A program made the translations under genes and the position numbers. From NCBI GenBank assembly GCA_963170055.1, contig CAUJGJ010000347.1, positions 1,197,001 to 1,261,000 on the forward strand: 64,000 bases of DNA, written 5' to 3'. Positions within the stretch are counted from its first letter, which is position 1; each line of letters starts with the position of its first letter. This DNA comes from Halisarca cf. caerulea (Eukaryota; Porifera; Demospongiae; Chondrillida; Halisarcidae). The notes beneath the pieces are model-generated. The model was given only the letters and a program-made list of their open reading frames with translations, had not been told where the DNA came from and searched no databases. Shown here piece by piece: positions 1 to 11,539 of this stretch.

Positions 1-340
1 TTGTGAATCTTTGAAAATGAAACAGAGGAAACCATTATGGTATAGGGAATGCATGTGAATTTTGTATATCGTACACTTCTCAGTAAGTAATTATGTGTAT
101 GCGTATGTACGTATATGTGGTGTGCGTGTGTGTGTGTGTGTGTGTGTGAGTGTGTATGTGTGCATGTGTGTGTGTGTGTGTATGTTCATGTGAGTGTCTA
201 TTTAATACGTAAGTGACTACAATTTGTCTAGTGGTTAGTGTGTCATACAGTATACCTAGAGAATTGTGTATCATTCCTGCAATGCTTTAGGCTATCTGCG
301 ATTCATCATGGCTTATTCAGCGAGTGATTATGTAGTACAT
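1..340. repeat. Flanking repeat, copy 1 (non-satellite left flank)
   Basis: The first 80 bases match positions 341-420 at 72 of 80 positions without gaps, an offset of 340 bp. Both copies are followed by a TG-rich tract. In this copy the tract (about 116-197) is followed by roughly 140 bp of mixed sequence with no similarity I recognise (about 200-340). The flank may therefore be a tandem repeat of about 340 bp, or a single local duplication. Homology could extend left of the window. No gene is seen: the small reading frame over the TG tract encodes a His/Thr run and is an artefact of the dinucleotide repeat. Confidence 0.8.
116..197. repeat. TG/CA microsatellite 1
   Basis: Interrupted (TG)n tract. 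It contains an uninterrupted run of 11 TG units at about 127-148 and another of about 8 units near 165-180, separated by TGAG, TATG and CATG interruptions. It lies immediately 3' of the conserved 80-bp block of flank copy 1. Confidence 0.95.
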
Positions 341-560
341 TTGTGGACCTTTGAAAATGAAAAAGGGGGAACCCTTATGGTATAAGAAATGCATGTGAAT
401 TTTGTATATCGTACACTTCTTTGTAGGGAAATATATATGTGTGTGCGTATGTGCGTATATGAGCTGTGTGTTTGTGTATATGTGTGTGTGTATGAGTGTG
501 TGTGTGTACATGTGTGTGTGTATGAGTGTGTGTGTGTACATGTGTCTGTGCATGTGCACT
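341..560. repeat. Flanking repeat, copy 2, truncated by the satellite
   Basis: Positions 341-420 are the second copy of the 80-bp block at 1-80 (8 substitutions, no indels). A TG-rich tract follows, as in copy 1. The mixed sequence that ends copy 1 is absent here: the TG tract passes directly into the 104-bp satellite near 561. The junction thus lies inside or at the end of a microsatellite, a plausible breakpoint for array expansion or rearrangement (inference). Confidence 0.78.
438..556. repeat. TG/CA microsatellite 2 with a 30-bp tandem unit
   Basis: TG-rich tract with TATA, TACA, GAGT and CTGT interruptions. Positions 481-510 and 511-540 are identical over all 30 bases, so a 30-bp compound unit has been duplicated in tandem. 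The tract ends at the first recognisable satellite monomer. Confidence 0.93.
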
Positions 561-3500
561 GAAGTGCTGTGGGCGTATTTGTGTATAGTGTTGGATACAC
601 TGGTGCTAATACCAATATTTGGTAAACACCACGCATATTCCCAGTATACACGCATGAAATTTCTGAAGTACTGTGGGCGTATTTTTGTATTGTTCGACAT
701 GGTGGTTCTAAGACCAATACTGATTTGGTACTAGCACCAAGCACATTCCCACACATGAAGTTTCGGAAGTGTTGCGGGCGTATCTGTGTAGTGTTAAATA
801 TGTTGGTGTTCCAATATTTGGCATTAGTACCACGCACATTCCCAGTGGAAGCACATTAAGTTTCTGTTGTGCTGTGGGCATACATGTTTAGTGTTGGATA
901 TGGTGGTTTTAAGACCAATATTTGGCACTAGCACCATGCACATTCCCAGTGCACACGCATGAAGTTTCTGAAGTGCTGTGGGCGTATTTGTGTAGTGTTG
1001 GATATGGTGGTGCTAATGCCAATATTTGGCAATAGAACCACGCACATTCCCAGTGGACACACATGAAGTTTCTGAATTGCTGTGGGTGTATTTGTGTAGT
1101 TTTGGATATGGTGGTTCTAAGACCAAAATTTGGCACTAGCACCATGCACATTCCCAGGGGACACACATGAAGTTTCTGAACTGCTGTGGGCGTATTTGTG
1201 TAGTGTTGAAGATGCTGGTAATTAGATCAATATTTGGTACTAGCACCACGCACATTCCCAGTGGACACACATGAAGTTTATGAAGTGCTGTGCGCATATT
1301 TGTGTAGTGTTGAATAGGGTGTTTCTAAAACCAATATTTGGCTATAGCACCACGCACATTCCCAGTGGACACACATGAAGTTTCTGAATTGCTGTGGGTG
1401 TATTTGTGTAGTGTTGGATATGGTGGTTCTAAGACCAAAATTAGGAACTAGCACCATGCACATTCCCAGATCACACGCATGAAGTTTCTGAAGTGCTGTG
1501 GGCGTACTTGTGTAGTGTTGGATATGCTGGTGCTAATACCAATATTTGGCACTAGCACCAGGCACATTCCCAGTGGACACACATGAGGTTTCTGAAGTGC
1601 TGTGGGTGTATTTGTGTAGTGTTGGATATGGTGGTTCTAAGACCAATATTTGGCACTAGCACCATGCACATTCTCAGTGGACACACATGAAGTTTCTGAA
1701 GTGCTGTGGGCGTATTTGTGTAGTGTTGAATATGCTGGTGATTAGATCAATATTTGGCACTAGCACCACGCACATTCCCAGTGGACACACATGAAGTTTA
1801 TGAAGTGATGTGGGCATAATTGTGTAGTGTTGAATATGGTGGTTCTAAAACCAATAATTGGCAATAGCACCACACACATTCCCAGTGGACACACATTAAG
1901 TTTCTGTAGTGCTGTGGGCATATTTGTGTAGTGTTGGATATGGTGGTTCTAAGACCAATATTTGGCACTAGCACCACGCACATTCTCAGTGGACACTCAT
2001 GAAGTTTCTTAATTGCTGTGGGCATATTTGTGTAGTGTTGGATATGGTGTTTCTAAAACCAATATTTGGCAATAGCACCACGCACATTCCCAGTGGACAC
2101 ACATGAAGTATCTGAGTTGCTGTGGGTGTATTTGTGTAGTGTTGGATATGGTGGTGCTAATACAAATATTTGGCACTAGCACCACGCACATTCTCAGTGG
2201 ACACACATTAAGTTTCTGAACTGTTGCGGGCATATTTGTGTAGTGTTGAATATGCTGGTGCCAATACCGAAATTTGGCACTAGCACCATGCACATTCCCA
2301 GTGCACACGTATGAGGTTTCTGAAGTGCTGTGGGTGTATTTGTGTAGTGTTGGATATGGTGGTTCTAACACCAATATTTGGCACTAGCACCATGCATATT
2401 CCAAGTGCACACGCATAAAGTTTCTGAAGTGCTGTGGGTGTTTTTGTGTAGTGTTCGATATGGTGGCTCTGAGACAAGTATTTGGCACTAGAACCTCGCA
2501 CATTCCCAGTGGACACACATGAAGTTTATGAAGTGGTGTGGGCATATTTGTGTAGTGTTGAATATGGTGGTTCTAAAACTAATATTTGGCAATAGCACCA
2601 CGCACATTCCCAGTGGGCACACATGAAGTTTCTGAATTGCTGTGGGTGTATTTGTGTAGTTTTGGATATGGTGGTTCTAAGACCAAACTTGGCACTAGTA
2701 TCACGCACATTCCCAGTACACACGCATGAAGTTTCTGAAGTGCTGTGGGCGTTTTTGTGTAGTGTTGAATATGGTGGTTGTAAGACCAAAATTTGGTACT
2801 AGCACCATGCAAATTCCCTGTGCACACAAATGAAGTTTCTGAAGTGCTGTGGGCGTTTTTGTGTAGTGTTGAATATGGTGGATCTAATACCAAAATTTAT
2901 CACTAGCACCATGCACATTCCTAGTGGAAGCACATTACGTTTCTGCACTGCTGTGGGCGTATTTGTGTAGTGTTGGATATGGTGGTTCTAAGACGAAAAT
3001 TTGGCACTAGCACCATGCACATTCCTAGTGGAAGCACATTACGTTTCTGCACTGCTGTGGGCGTATTTGTGTAGTGTTTGATATGGTGGTTCTAAGACCA
3101 AAATTTGGCACTAGCACCATGAACATTCCCAGTGCACACGCATAAAGTTTCTGAAGTGCTGTTGGTGTTTTTGTGTAGTGTTCGATATGGTGGTTCTAAG
3201 ACCAATATTTGGTACTAGTACCTCGCACATTCCCAGTGGACACACATGAAGTTTCTGAAGTGCTGTGGGCATATTTGTGTAGTGTTGAATATGGTGGTTC
3301 TAAAACCAATATTTGGCAATAGCACCACGCACATTCCCAGTACACATGTAGGGCATGAAGTTTCTGAAGTGCTGTGGGCGTTTTTGTGTAGTGTTGAATA
3401 TGGTGGTTCTAAGACCAAAATTTGGCACTAGCACCAGGCACATTCTCAGTGGACACACATGAAGTTTCTGAACTGCTGTGGGTGTATTTGTGTAGTGTTT

Positions 3501-4884
3501 GATATGGTGGTTCTAAGACCAAAATTTGGCACTGGCACCATGCAAATTCCCAGTGCACACGCATGAAGTTTCAGAAGTGCTGTGGTCATTTTTGTGTACT
3601 ATTGGATATGATGGTGCTAATACAAATATTTGGCATTAGCACCACGCACATTCCTAGAGGAAGCACATTAAGTTTCTGAACTGTTGTGGGCGTATTTGTG
3701 TAGTGTTGGATATGGTGAATCTAAGACCAAAATTTGGCACTAGCACCACGCACATTCCCAGTGGACACACGTGAAGTTTCTGAATTGCTGTGGGTGTATT
3801 TTTGTAGTGTTGGATATGGTGGTTCTAAGGCCAAAATTTGGCACTAGCACCATGCACATTCCATGTGCACACGCATAAAGTTTCAGAAGTGCTGTGGGCG
3901 TTTTTGTGTACTATTGGATATACTGGTGCTAATACAAATATTTGGCATTAGCACCATACACATTCCTAGTGGAGGCACATTAAGTTTCTGCACTGCTGTG
4001 GGCGTATTTGTGTAGTGTTGGATATGGTGGTTCTAAAACCAAAATTTGGCACTAGCACCACGCACATTCTCAGTGGATACACATGAAGTTTCTGAACTAC
4101 TGTGGGCATATTTGTGTAGTGTTTGATATGGAGATTCTAAGACCAAAATTTGGAACTAGCACCATGCACATTCCCAGTACACACGCATGAAATTTCTGAA
4201 TTGCTGTGGGCATTTTTGTGTAGTGTTGCATATGGTGGTTCTAAGACCAAAATTTGGCACTAGCACCATGCACATTCCCAGTGCACACGCATGAAGTTTC
4301 TGAAGTGCTGTGGGTGTATTTGTGTAGTGTTGGATATGGTGGTTCTAAGACCAATATTTGGCACTAGCACAACGCACATTCTCAGTGGACACACCTGAAG
4401 TTTCTGAACTGCTGTGGGTGTATTTGTGTAGTGTTTGATATGGTGGTTCTAAGACCAAAGTTTGGCACTAGCACCATGCACATTCCCAATACACACGCAT
4501 GAAGTTTCTGAACTGCTGTGGGCATTTTTGTGTAGGGTTGAATATGGTGGTTCTAAGACCAAAATTTGGCACTAGCACCATGCACATTCCCAGTGCACAC
4601 GCATGAAGTTTCTGAAGTGCTGTGGACGTCTTTGTGTAGTGTTGGATATGGTGGTTCTGAGACCAATATTTGGCACTAGCACCTCGCACATTCCCAGTGG
4701 ACACACATGAAGTTTATGAAGTGCTGTGGGCATATTTGTGTAGTGTTGAATATGGTGGTTCTAAGACTAATATTTGGTAATAGCACCACGCACATTCCCA
4801 GTGGGAACACATGAAGTTTCTGAATTGCTGTAGGTGTATTTGTGTAGTGTTGGATATGGTGGTTCTAATATCAAAATTTGGCAC

Positions 4885-6775
4885 TAGCACCATGCACATT
4901 CCCAGTACACACGCATGAAGTTTCTGAAGTGCTGTGGGCGTTTTTGTGTAGAGTTGAATATGGTGGTTCTAAGACCAAAATTTGGCACCAGCACCATGTA
5001 CATTCCCTGTAAACGCATGAAGTTTCTGAAGTGTCTGTGGGTGTATTTGTGTAGTTTTGGATATGGTGGTTCTGAGACCAATATTTGGCACTAGCACCTC
5101 GCACATTCCCAGTGGACACACATGAAGTTTATGAAGTGCTGTGGGCATATTTGTGTAGTGTTGAATATGGTGGTTCTAAGACCAATATTTGGTAATAGCA
5201 CCACGCACATTCCCAGTGCACACGCATGAAGTTTCAGAAGTGCTGTGGGCGTTTTTGTGTACTATTGGATATGCTGGTGCTAATACAAATATTTGGCATT
5301 AGCACCACGCACATTCCTAGTGGAAGCACATTAAGTTTCTGAACTGTTGTGGGTGTATTTGTGTAGTGTTGGATATGGTGGTTCTAAGACCAAAATTTGG
5401 CACTAGCACCATGCACATTCCCAGTGCACACGCATGAAGTTTCTGAAGTGCTGTGGGCGTTTTTGTGTACTATTGGATATGATGGTGCTAATACAAATAT
5501 TTGGCACTAGAACCACGCACATTCCCAGTGGACACACGTGAAGTTTCTGAATTGCTGTGGGTGTATTTGTGTAGTGTTGGATATGGTGGTTCTAAGACCA
5601 AAATTTGATACTAGCACCATGCACATTCCCTGTGCACACACATGAAGTTTCTGAAGTGTCTGTGGGTGTATTTGTGTAGTTTTGGATATGGTGGTTCTAA
5701 GACCAAAACTTGGCACTTGCACCATGCACATTCTCAGTGGATACACATGAAGTTTCTGAACTGCTGTGGGCATATTTGTGTAGTGTTTGATATGGTGATT
5801 CTAAGACCAAAATTTGGAACTAGCACCATGCACATTCCCAGTACACACGCATGAAGTTTCTGAAGTGCTGTGGGCGTTTTTGTGTAGTGTTGAATATGGT
5901 GGTTCTAAGACCAAAATTTGGCACTAGCACCATGTACATTCCCTGTAAACGCATGAAGTTTCTGAAGTGTCTGTGGGTGTATTTGTGTAGTTTTGGATAT
6001 GGTGGTTCTGAGACCAATATTTGGCACTAGCACCTCGCACATTCCCAGTGGACACACATGAAGTTTATGAAGTGCTGTGGGCAAATTGTGTAGTGTTGAA
6101 TATGGTGGTTCTAAGACCAATATTTGGTAATAGCACCACGCACATTCCCAGTGCAAACGCATGAAGTTTCAGAAGTGCTGTGGGCGTTTTTGTGTACTAT
6201 TGGATATGATGGTGCTAATACAAATATTTGGCATTAGCACCACGCACATTCCTAGTGGAAGCACATTAAGTTTCTGAACTGTTGTGGACGTATTGGTGTA
6301 GTGTTGGATATGGTGGTTCTAAGACCAATATTTGGTAATAGCACCACGCACATTCCCAGTGCACACGCATGAAGTTTCAGAAGTGCTGTGGGCGTTTTTG
6401 TGTACTATTGGATATGATGGTGCTAATACAAATATTTGGCATTAGCACCACGCACATTCCTAGTGGAAGCACATTAAGTTTCTGAACTGTTGTGGACGTA
6501 TTGGTGTAGTGTTCGATATGGTGAATCTAAGACCAAAATTTGGCACTAGCACCACGCACATTCTCAGTGGGCACACGTGAAGTTTCTGAATTGCTGTGGG
6601 TGTATTTTTGTAGTGTTGGATATGGTGGTTCTAAGACCAAAATTTGGCACTTGCACCATGCACATTCTCAGTGGATACACATGTAGTTTCTGAACTGCTG
6701 TGGGCATATTTGTGTAGTGTTTGATATGGTGATTCTAAGACCAAAATTTGGAACTAGCACCATGCACATTCCCAG
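4885..6775 (+). repeat. 9-monomer (about 936 bp) duplication in the edge
   Basis: The stretch from 4885 to about 5300 recurs at 5821 to about 6235 with few differences, including a 1-bp loss near 6083. The stretch at about 5710-5840 recurs about 936 bp later near 6646-6776. Both share unusual states: the 105-bp form GTGTCTGTGGG, ATGTACATTCCCTG endings and GTTTCAGAAG. This shows that segmental duplication also operated in the old edge, later blurred by mutation. Confidence 0.75.
6120..6527 (+). repeat. Dimer duplication, 207 bp, in the edge
   Basis: A two-monomer unit is repeated in tandem: GTTTCAGAAGTGC occurs at 6166 and 6373, and the unusual TGGACGTATTGG at 6285 and 6492, each 207 bp apart. 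The private variant GGACGTATTGGTG is shared by both copies, so the duplication is younger than the surrounding edge. Confidence 0.85.
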
Positions 6776-8159
6776 TACACACGCATGAAATTTCTGAACT
6801 GCTTTGGGCATTTTTGTGTAGTGTTGAATATGGTGGTTCTAAGACCAAAACTTGGCACTAGCACCATGCACATTCCCAGTGCACACGCATGAAGTTTCCG
6901 AAGTGCTGTGGGCGTATTTCTGTAGTTTTGGATATGGTGGTTCTGAGACCAAAATTTGGCACTAGCACATTGCACATTCCCTGTGCACACACATGAAGTT
7001 TCTGAACTGCTGTGGGTGTATTTGTGTAGTGTTGAATATGCTGATGCTAATGCCAATATTTGGCAATAGCACCACGCTCATTCCCAGTGGACACACATGA
7101 AGTTTCTGAATTGCTGTTGATGTATGTGTTCAGTGTTAGATATGGTGGTTCTAAGACGAAAATTTGGCACTAGCACCATGCACATTCTCAGTGGACACAC
7201 ATGAAGTTTCTGACCTGCTGCGGGCTTATTTGTGTAGTGTTGAATACGCTGGTGCTAATACCGAAATTTTGGCACTAGCACCATGCACTTTCCCTGTGCA
7301 CACACATGAAGTTTCTGAAGTGTCTGTGGGCGTTTTTGTGTAGTGTTCGATATGGTGGTTCTAAGACAAAAATTTGGCACTAGCACCATGCACATTCCCA
7401 GTGGACACGCATGAAGTTTCTGAACTGTTGTGGGCGTATTTGTGTAGTGTTAAATATGGTGGTTCTAAGACCAATATTTGGCACTAGCACAACGCACATT
7501 CTCAGTGGACACACCTGAAGTTTCTGAACTGTTGTGGGTGTATTTGTGTAGTGTTTCATATGGTGGTTCTAAGACCAAAATTTGGCACTAGCACCATGCA
7601 CATTCCCTGTGCACACAAATGAAGTTTCTTAAGTGCTGTGGGCGTATTTGTGTAGTGTTGAATATGCGAGTGCTAATACCAATATTTGGCAATAGCACCA
7701 TGCTCATTCCCAGTGGACACACATGAAGTTTCTAAATTGCTCACGGTGTATTTGTGTAGTGTTGGATATGGTGGTTCTAAGACCAAAATTTGGCACTAGC
7801 ACCATGCACATTCCCTGTGCACACGCATGAAGTTTCAGAAGTGCTGTGGGCGTTTTTGTGTACTATTGGATATGCTGGTGCTAATTCAAATATTTGGCAT
7901 TAGCACCACGCACATTCCTAGTGGAAGCACATTAAGTTTCTGAACTGCTGTTGGCGTATTTGTGTAGTGTTGGATATGCTGGTGCTAATAAAAATATTTG
8001 GCAATGCACCACGCTCATTCCCAGTGCACACACATGAAGTTTCTGAATTGCTGTGGGTGTATTTGTTTAGTGTTGGATATGGTTGATCTAAGACCAAAAT
8101 TTGGCACTAGCACCATGCACATTCCCAGTGCACATGCATAAAGTTTCTGAGGTGCTGTG

Positions 8160-8161
8160 GG
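8160..8161 (+). repeat. Truncated monomer (about 89 bp)
   Basis: GCTGTGGG is followed directly by TTCGATATGG, removing about 15 bp that normally include GTATTTGTGTAG. The distance between successive GATAT anchors is 89 bp instead of 104. It is a unique internal deletion and a useful sequence-tagged landmark in the edge. Confidence 0.85.
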
Positions 8162-8723
8162 TTCGATATGGTGGTTCTAAGACCTATATTTGGCACTAGC
8201 ACCTCGCACATTCCCAGTGGAATAACATGAAGTTTCTGAAGTGCTGTGGGCATATTTGTGTAGTGTTGAATATGGTGGTTCTAAAACCAATGTTTGGCAA
8301 TAGCACCACGCACATTCCCAGTGGGCACAAATGAAGTTTCTGAATTGCTGTGGGTGTATATGTGTAGTGTTGGATATGGTGGTTCTAAGACCAAAATTTG
8401 GCACTAGCACCATGTCCATTCCCTGTCCATACACATGAAGTTTCTGAAGTGCTGTGGGCGTTTTTGTGTACTATTGGATATGCTGGTGCTAATACAAATA
8501 TTTGCCATTAGCACCACGCACATTCCCAGTGCACACGCATGAAGTTTCTGAAGTGCTTTGGGCGTATTTGTGTAGTGTTGGATATGGTGGTTCTAAGACC
8601 AATATTTGGCACTAGCACCGCGCACATGCTCAGTGGACACACACACATGAAGTTTCTGAATTTCCGTGGGTGTATTTGTGTAGTGTTGGATATGGTGGTT
8701 CTAAGACCAAAATTTGGCACTAG

Positions 8724-9757
8724 CAACATTCCCAGTACACACGCATGATGTTTCTGAAGTGCTTTGGGTGTTTTTGTGTGGTGTTGAATATAGTGGTTCT
8801 AAGACCAAAATTTGGAACTAGCACCATGTACATTCCCTGTGCACACACATGAAGTTTCTGAAGTGTCTGTGGGTGTATTTGTGTAGTTTTGGATATGGTG
8901 GTTATAAGACCAATATTTGGCACTAGCACCACGCACATTCTCAGTGGACACACATGAAGTTTCTGAATTGCTGTGGGCATATTTGTGTAGTGTTGGATAT
9001 GCTGGTGCTAATACCAATATTCTGCAATAGCACCACGCTCATTCCCAGTGCACACGCATGAAGTTTCTGAAGTGCTGTGGGTGTATTTGTGTAGTGTTGG
9101 ATATGGTGGTTCTAAGACCAATATTTGGTACTAGCACCAGGCGCATTGTCAGTGGAAACACATGAAGTTTCTGAACTGCTGTGGGTGTTTTACTCTAGTG
9201 TTGAAGATATGGTGGTTCTAAGACCAAAATTTGGCACTAGCAACATTCCCAGTACACACGCATGAAGTTTCTGAAGTGCTTTGGGTGTTTTTGTGTGGTG
9301 TTGAATATAGTGGTTCTAAGACCAAAATTTGGAACTAGCACCATGTACATTCCCTGTGCACACACATGAAGTTTCTGAATTGCTGTGGGTGTATTTGTGT
9401 AGTGTTGGATATGGTGGTTCTAAGACCAATATTTGGCACTAGCACCACGCACATTCTCAGTGGACACACATGAAGTTTCTGAACTGCTTTGGGCGTATTT
9501 GTGTAGTGTTGAATATGCTGGTGCTAATACCAATATTTGGCACTAGCACCTCGCACATTCCCAGTGGACACACATGAAGTTTCTGAATTGCTGTGGGTGT
9601 ATTTGTGTAGTGTTGGATATGGTGGTTCTAAGACCAAAATTTGGTACTAGCAACAATCCTAGTACACACGCATAAAGTTTCTGAAGTGCTGTGGGCGTAT
9701 TTGTGTAGTGTTGAATATGGTGGTTCTAAGGCCAAAATTTGGCACTGGCACAATGTA
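8724..9757 (+). repeat. 517-bp duplication carrying a 6-bp-deleted (98-bp) monomer type
   Basis: The rare ending TAGCAACATTCCC (lacking 6 bp relative to the usual TAGCACCATGCACATTCCC) occurs at 8724 and 9241, 517 bp apart. Both are followed by the same rare states GCTTTGGGTG and GTGTGGTGTTG. Related deleted endings recur near 9650 and 10477. Inference: one deletion arose and spread locally by duplication. Confidence 0.8.
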
Positions 9758-11539
9758 CATTCCCTGTGAACACATGAAGTTTTTGAAGTGTCTGTGGGTG
9801 TACTTGTGTAGTTTTGGATATGGTGGTTCTTTAAGACGAAAATTGGGCACTAGCACCATGGACTCTCCCAGTGCACACGCATGAAGTTTCAGAAGTGCTG
9901 TGGGCGTTATTGTGTACTATTGGATATGCTGGTGCTAATACAAATGTTTGGCATTAGCATCACGCACATACCTAGTGGAAGCACATTAAGTTTCTGAAGT
10001 GCTGTTGGGTATTTGTGTAGTGTTGGATATGGCGGTTCTATTACCATAATTTGGCACTAGCACCACGCACATTCTCAGTGTACACACATGAAGTTTCTCA
10101 ACTGTTGTGGGCGTATTTGTGTAGTGTTGGATATGGTGGTTCTAAGACCAAAATTTGGCACTAGCACCACGCACATTCCCAGTGCAAACACATGAAGTTT
10201 CTGTAGTGCTGTGGGCGTATTTGTGTAGCGTTGGATATGGTGGTTCTAAGAGCAATATTTGGCACTAGCACCACACATATGCTCAGTGTAAACACATGAA
10301 GTTTCTGAATTGCTGTGGGTTTATTTGTGTAGTGTTGAATATTCTGGTGCTAATACCAATATTTGTCGCTAGCACCTCGCCCATTCCCAGTGGACACACA
10401 TGAAGTTGATGAAGTGCTGTGAGCAAATTTCTGTAGTGTTGGATATGGTGGTTCTAAGACCAAAATTTGGTACTAGCAACATTCCCAGTACACACGCATA
10501 AAGTTTCTGAACTGCTGTTGGTATTTTTGTGTAGTGTTGAATATGGTGGTTCTAAGACCAAAATTTGGCACTTGCACCACGCACATTCCCAGTGCACACG
10601 CATGTAGTTTCTGAAGTGCTGTGGGTGTATTTGTGTAGTGTTGGATATGGTGGTTCTAAGACCAAAATTTGGCACTAGCACCATGCACATTCCCAGTGGA
10701 CACACATGAAGTTTCTGAAGTGCTGTGGGCATATTTGTGTAGTGTTGAATATGGTGGTTCTAAAACCAATATGTGGCAATAGCACCTAGCAAATTCCCAG
10801 TGGGCACACATGAAGTTTCTGAATTGCTGTGGGTGTATTTGTGTAATGTTGGATATAGTGGTTCTAAGATCAAAATTTGGCACTAACACCATGCACATTC
10901 CCCATACACACGCATGAAGTTTCTGAACTGCTGAGGGCGTTTTTGTGTAGTGTTGAATATGGTGGTTCTAAGACCAAAATTTGGCACTAGCACCATATCC
11001 ATTCCCTGTGCACACACATGAAGTTTCTGAAGTGTCTGTGGGCGTATTTGTGTAGTGTTGGATATGCTGGTGCTAATACCAATATTTGGCACTAGAACCA
11101 CGCACATTCCCAGTGGACACACATGACCTTTCTGAAGTGTTGTGGGCGTATTTGTGTAGTGTTGGATATGCTGGTGCTAATACCAATATTTGGCACTAGC
11201 ACCACGCACATTCCCAGTGGACACACATGACCTTTCTGAAGTGCTGTGGGCGTATTTGTGTAATGTTGGATATGCTGGTGCTAATACCAATATTAGGCAC
11301 TAGAACCACGCACATTCCCAGTGGACACACATGAAGTTTCTGAAGTGCTGTGGGCGTATTTGTGTAGTGTTGGATATGCTGGTGCTAATACCAATATTTG
11401 GCACTAGCACCACGCACATTCCCAGTGGACACACATGACCTTTCTGAAGTGCTGTGGGCGTATTTGTGTAGTGTTGGATATGCTGGTGCTAATACCAATA
11501 TTTGGCACTAACACCACGCACATTCCCAGTGGACACACA

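Larger units (their letters stand above)
561..11060 (+). repeat. Diverged satellite edge
   Basis: About 100 monomers that vary much more than the rest of the array. Most carry a GGTGGTTCTAAGACC or GGTTCTAAAACC 3' third and endings such as AAAATTTGG. CATGCAC often replaces CACGCAC, and GGGTGTA or GGGCATA often replaces GGGCGTA. Indels are frequent: the monomer near 725-766 has a 4-bp insertion and a 7-bp loss (101 bp), the next is about 100 bp, one at 8160 has lost about 15 bp, and several carry a 6-bp deletion. High divergence and indel load next to unique flank is the usual picture of an old array margin escaping homogenisation. Confidence 0.9.

Noticed and set aside
200..340. Possible unique gene or exon in the flank between the TG tracts
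   Set aside because: About 140 bp with stops in all useful frames, and no recognisable motif, splice context or RNA structure.
328..837. A 169-codon open frame on the minus strand (and a 127-codon neighbour at 317-700)
   Set aside because: It runs through the TG tract (His/Thr repeats) and the first satellite monomers. There is no domain and no codon structure, and it is explained entirely by repeats.
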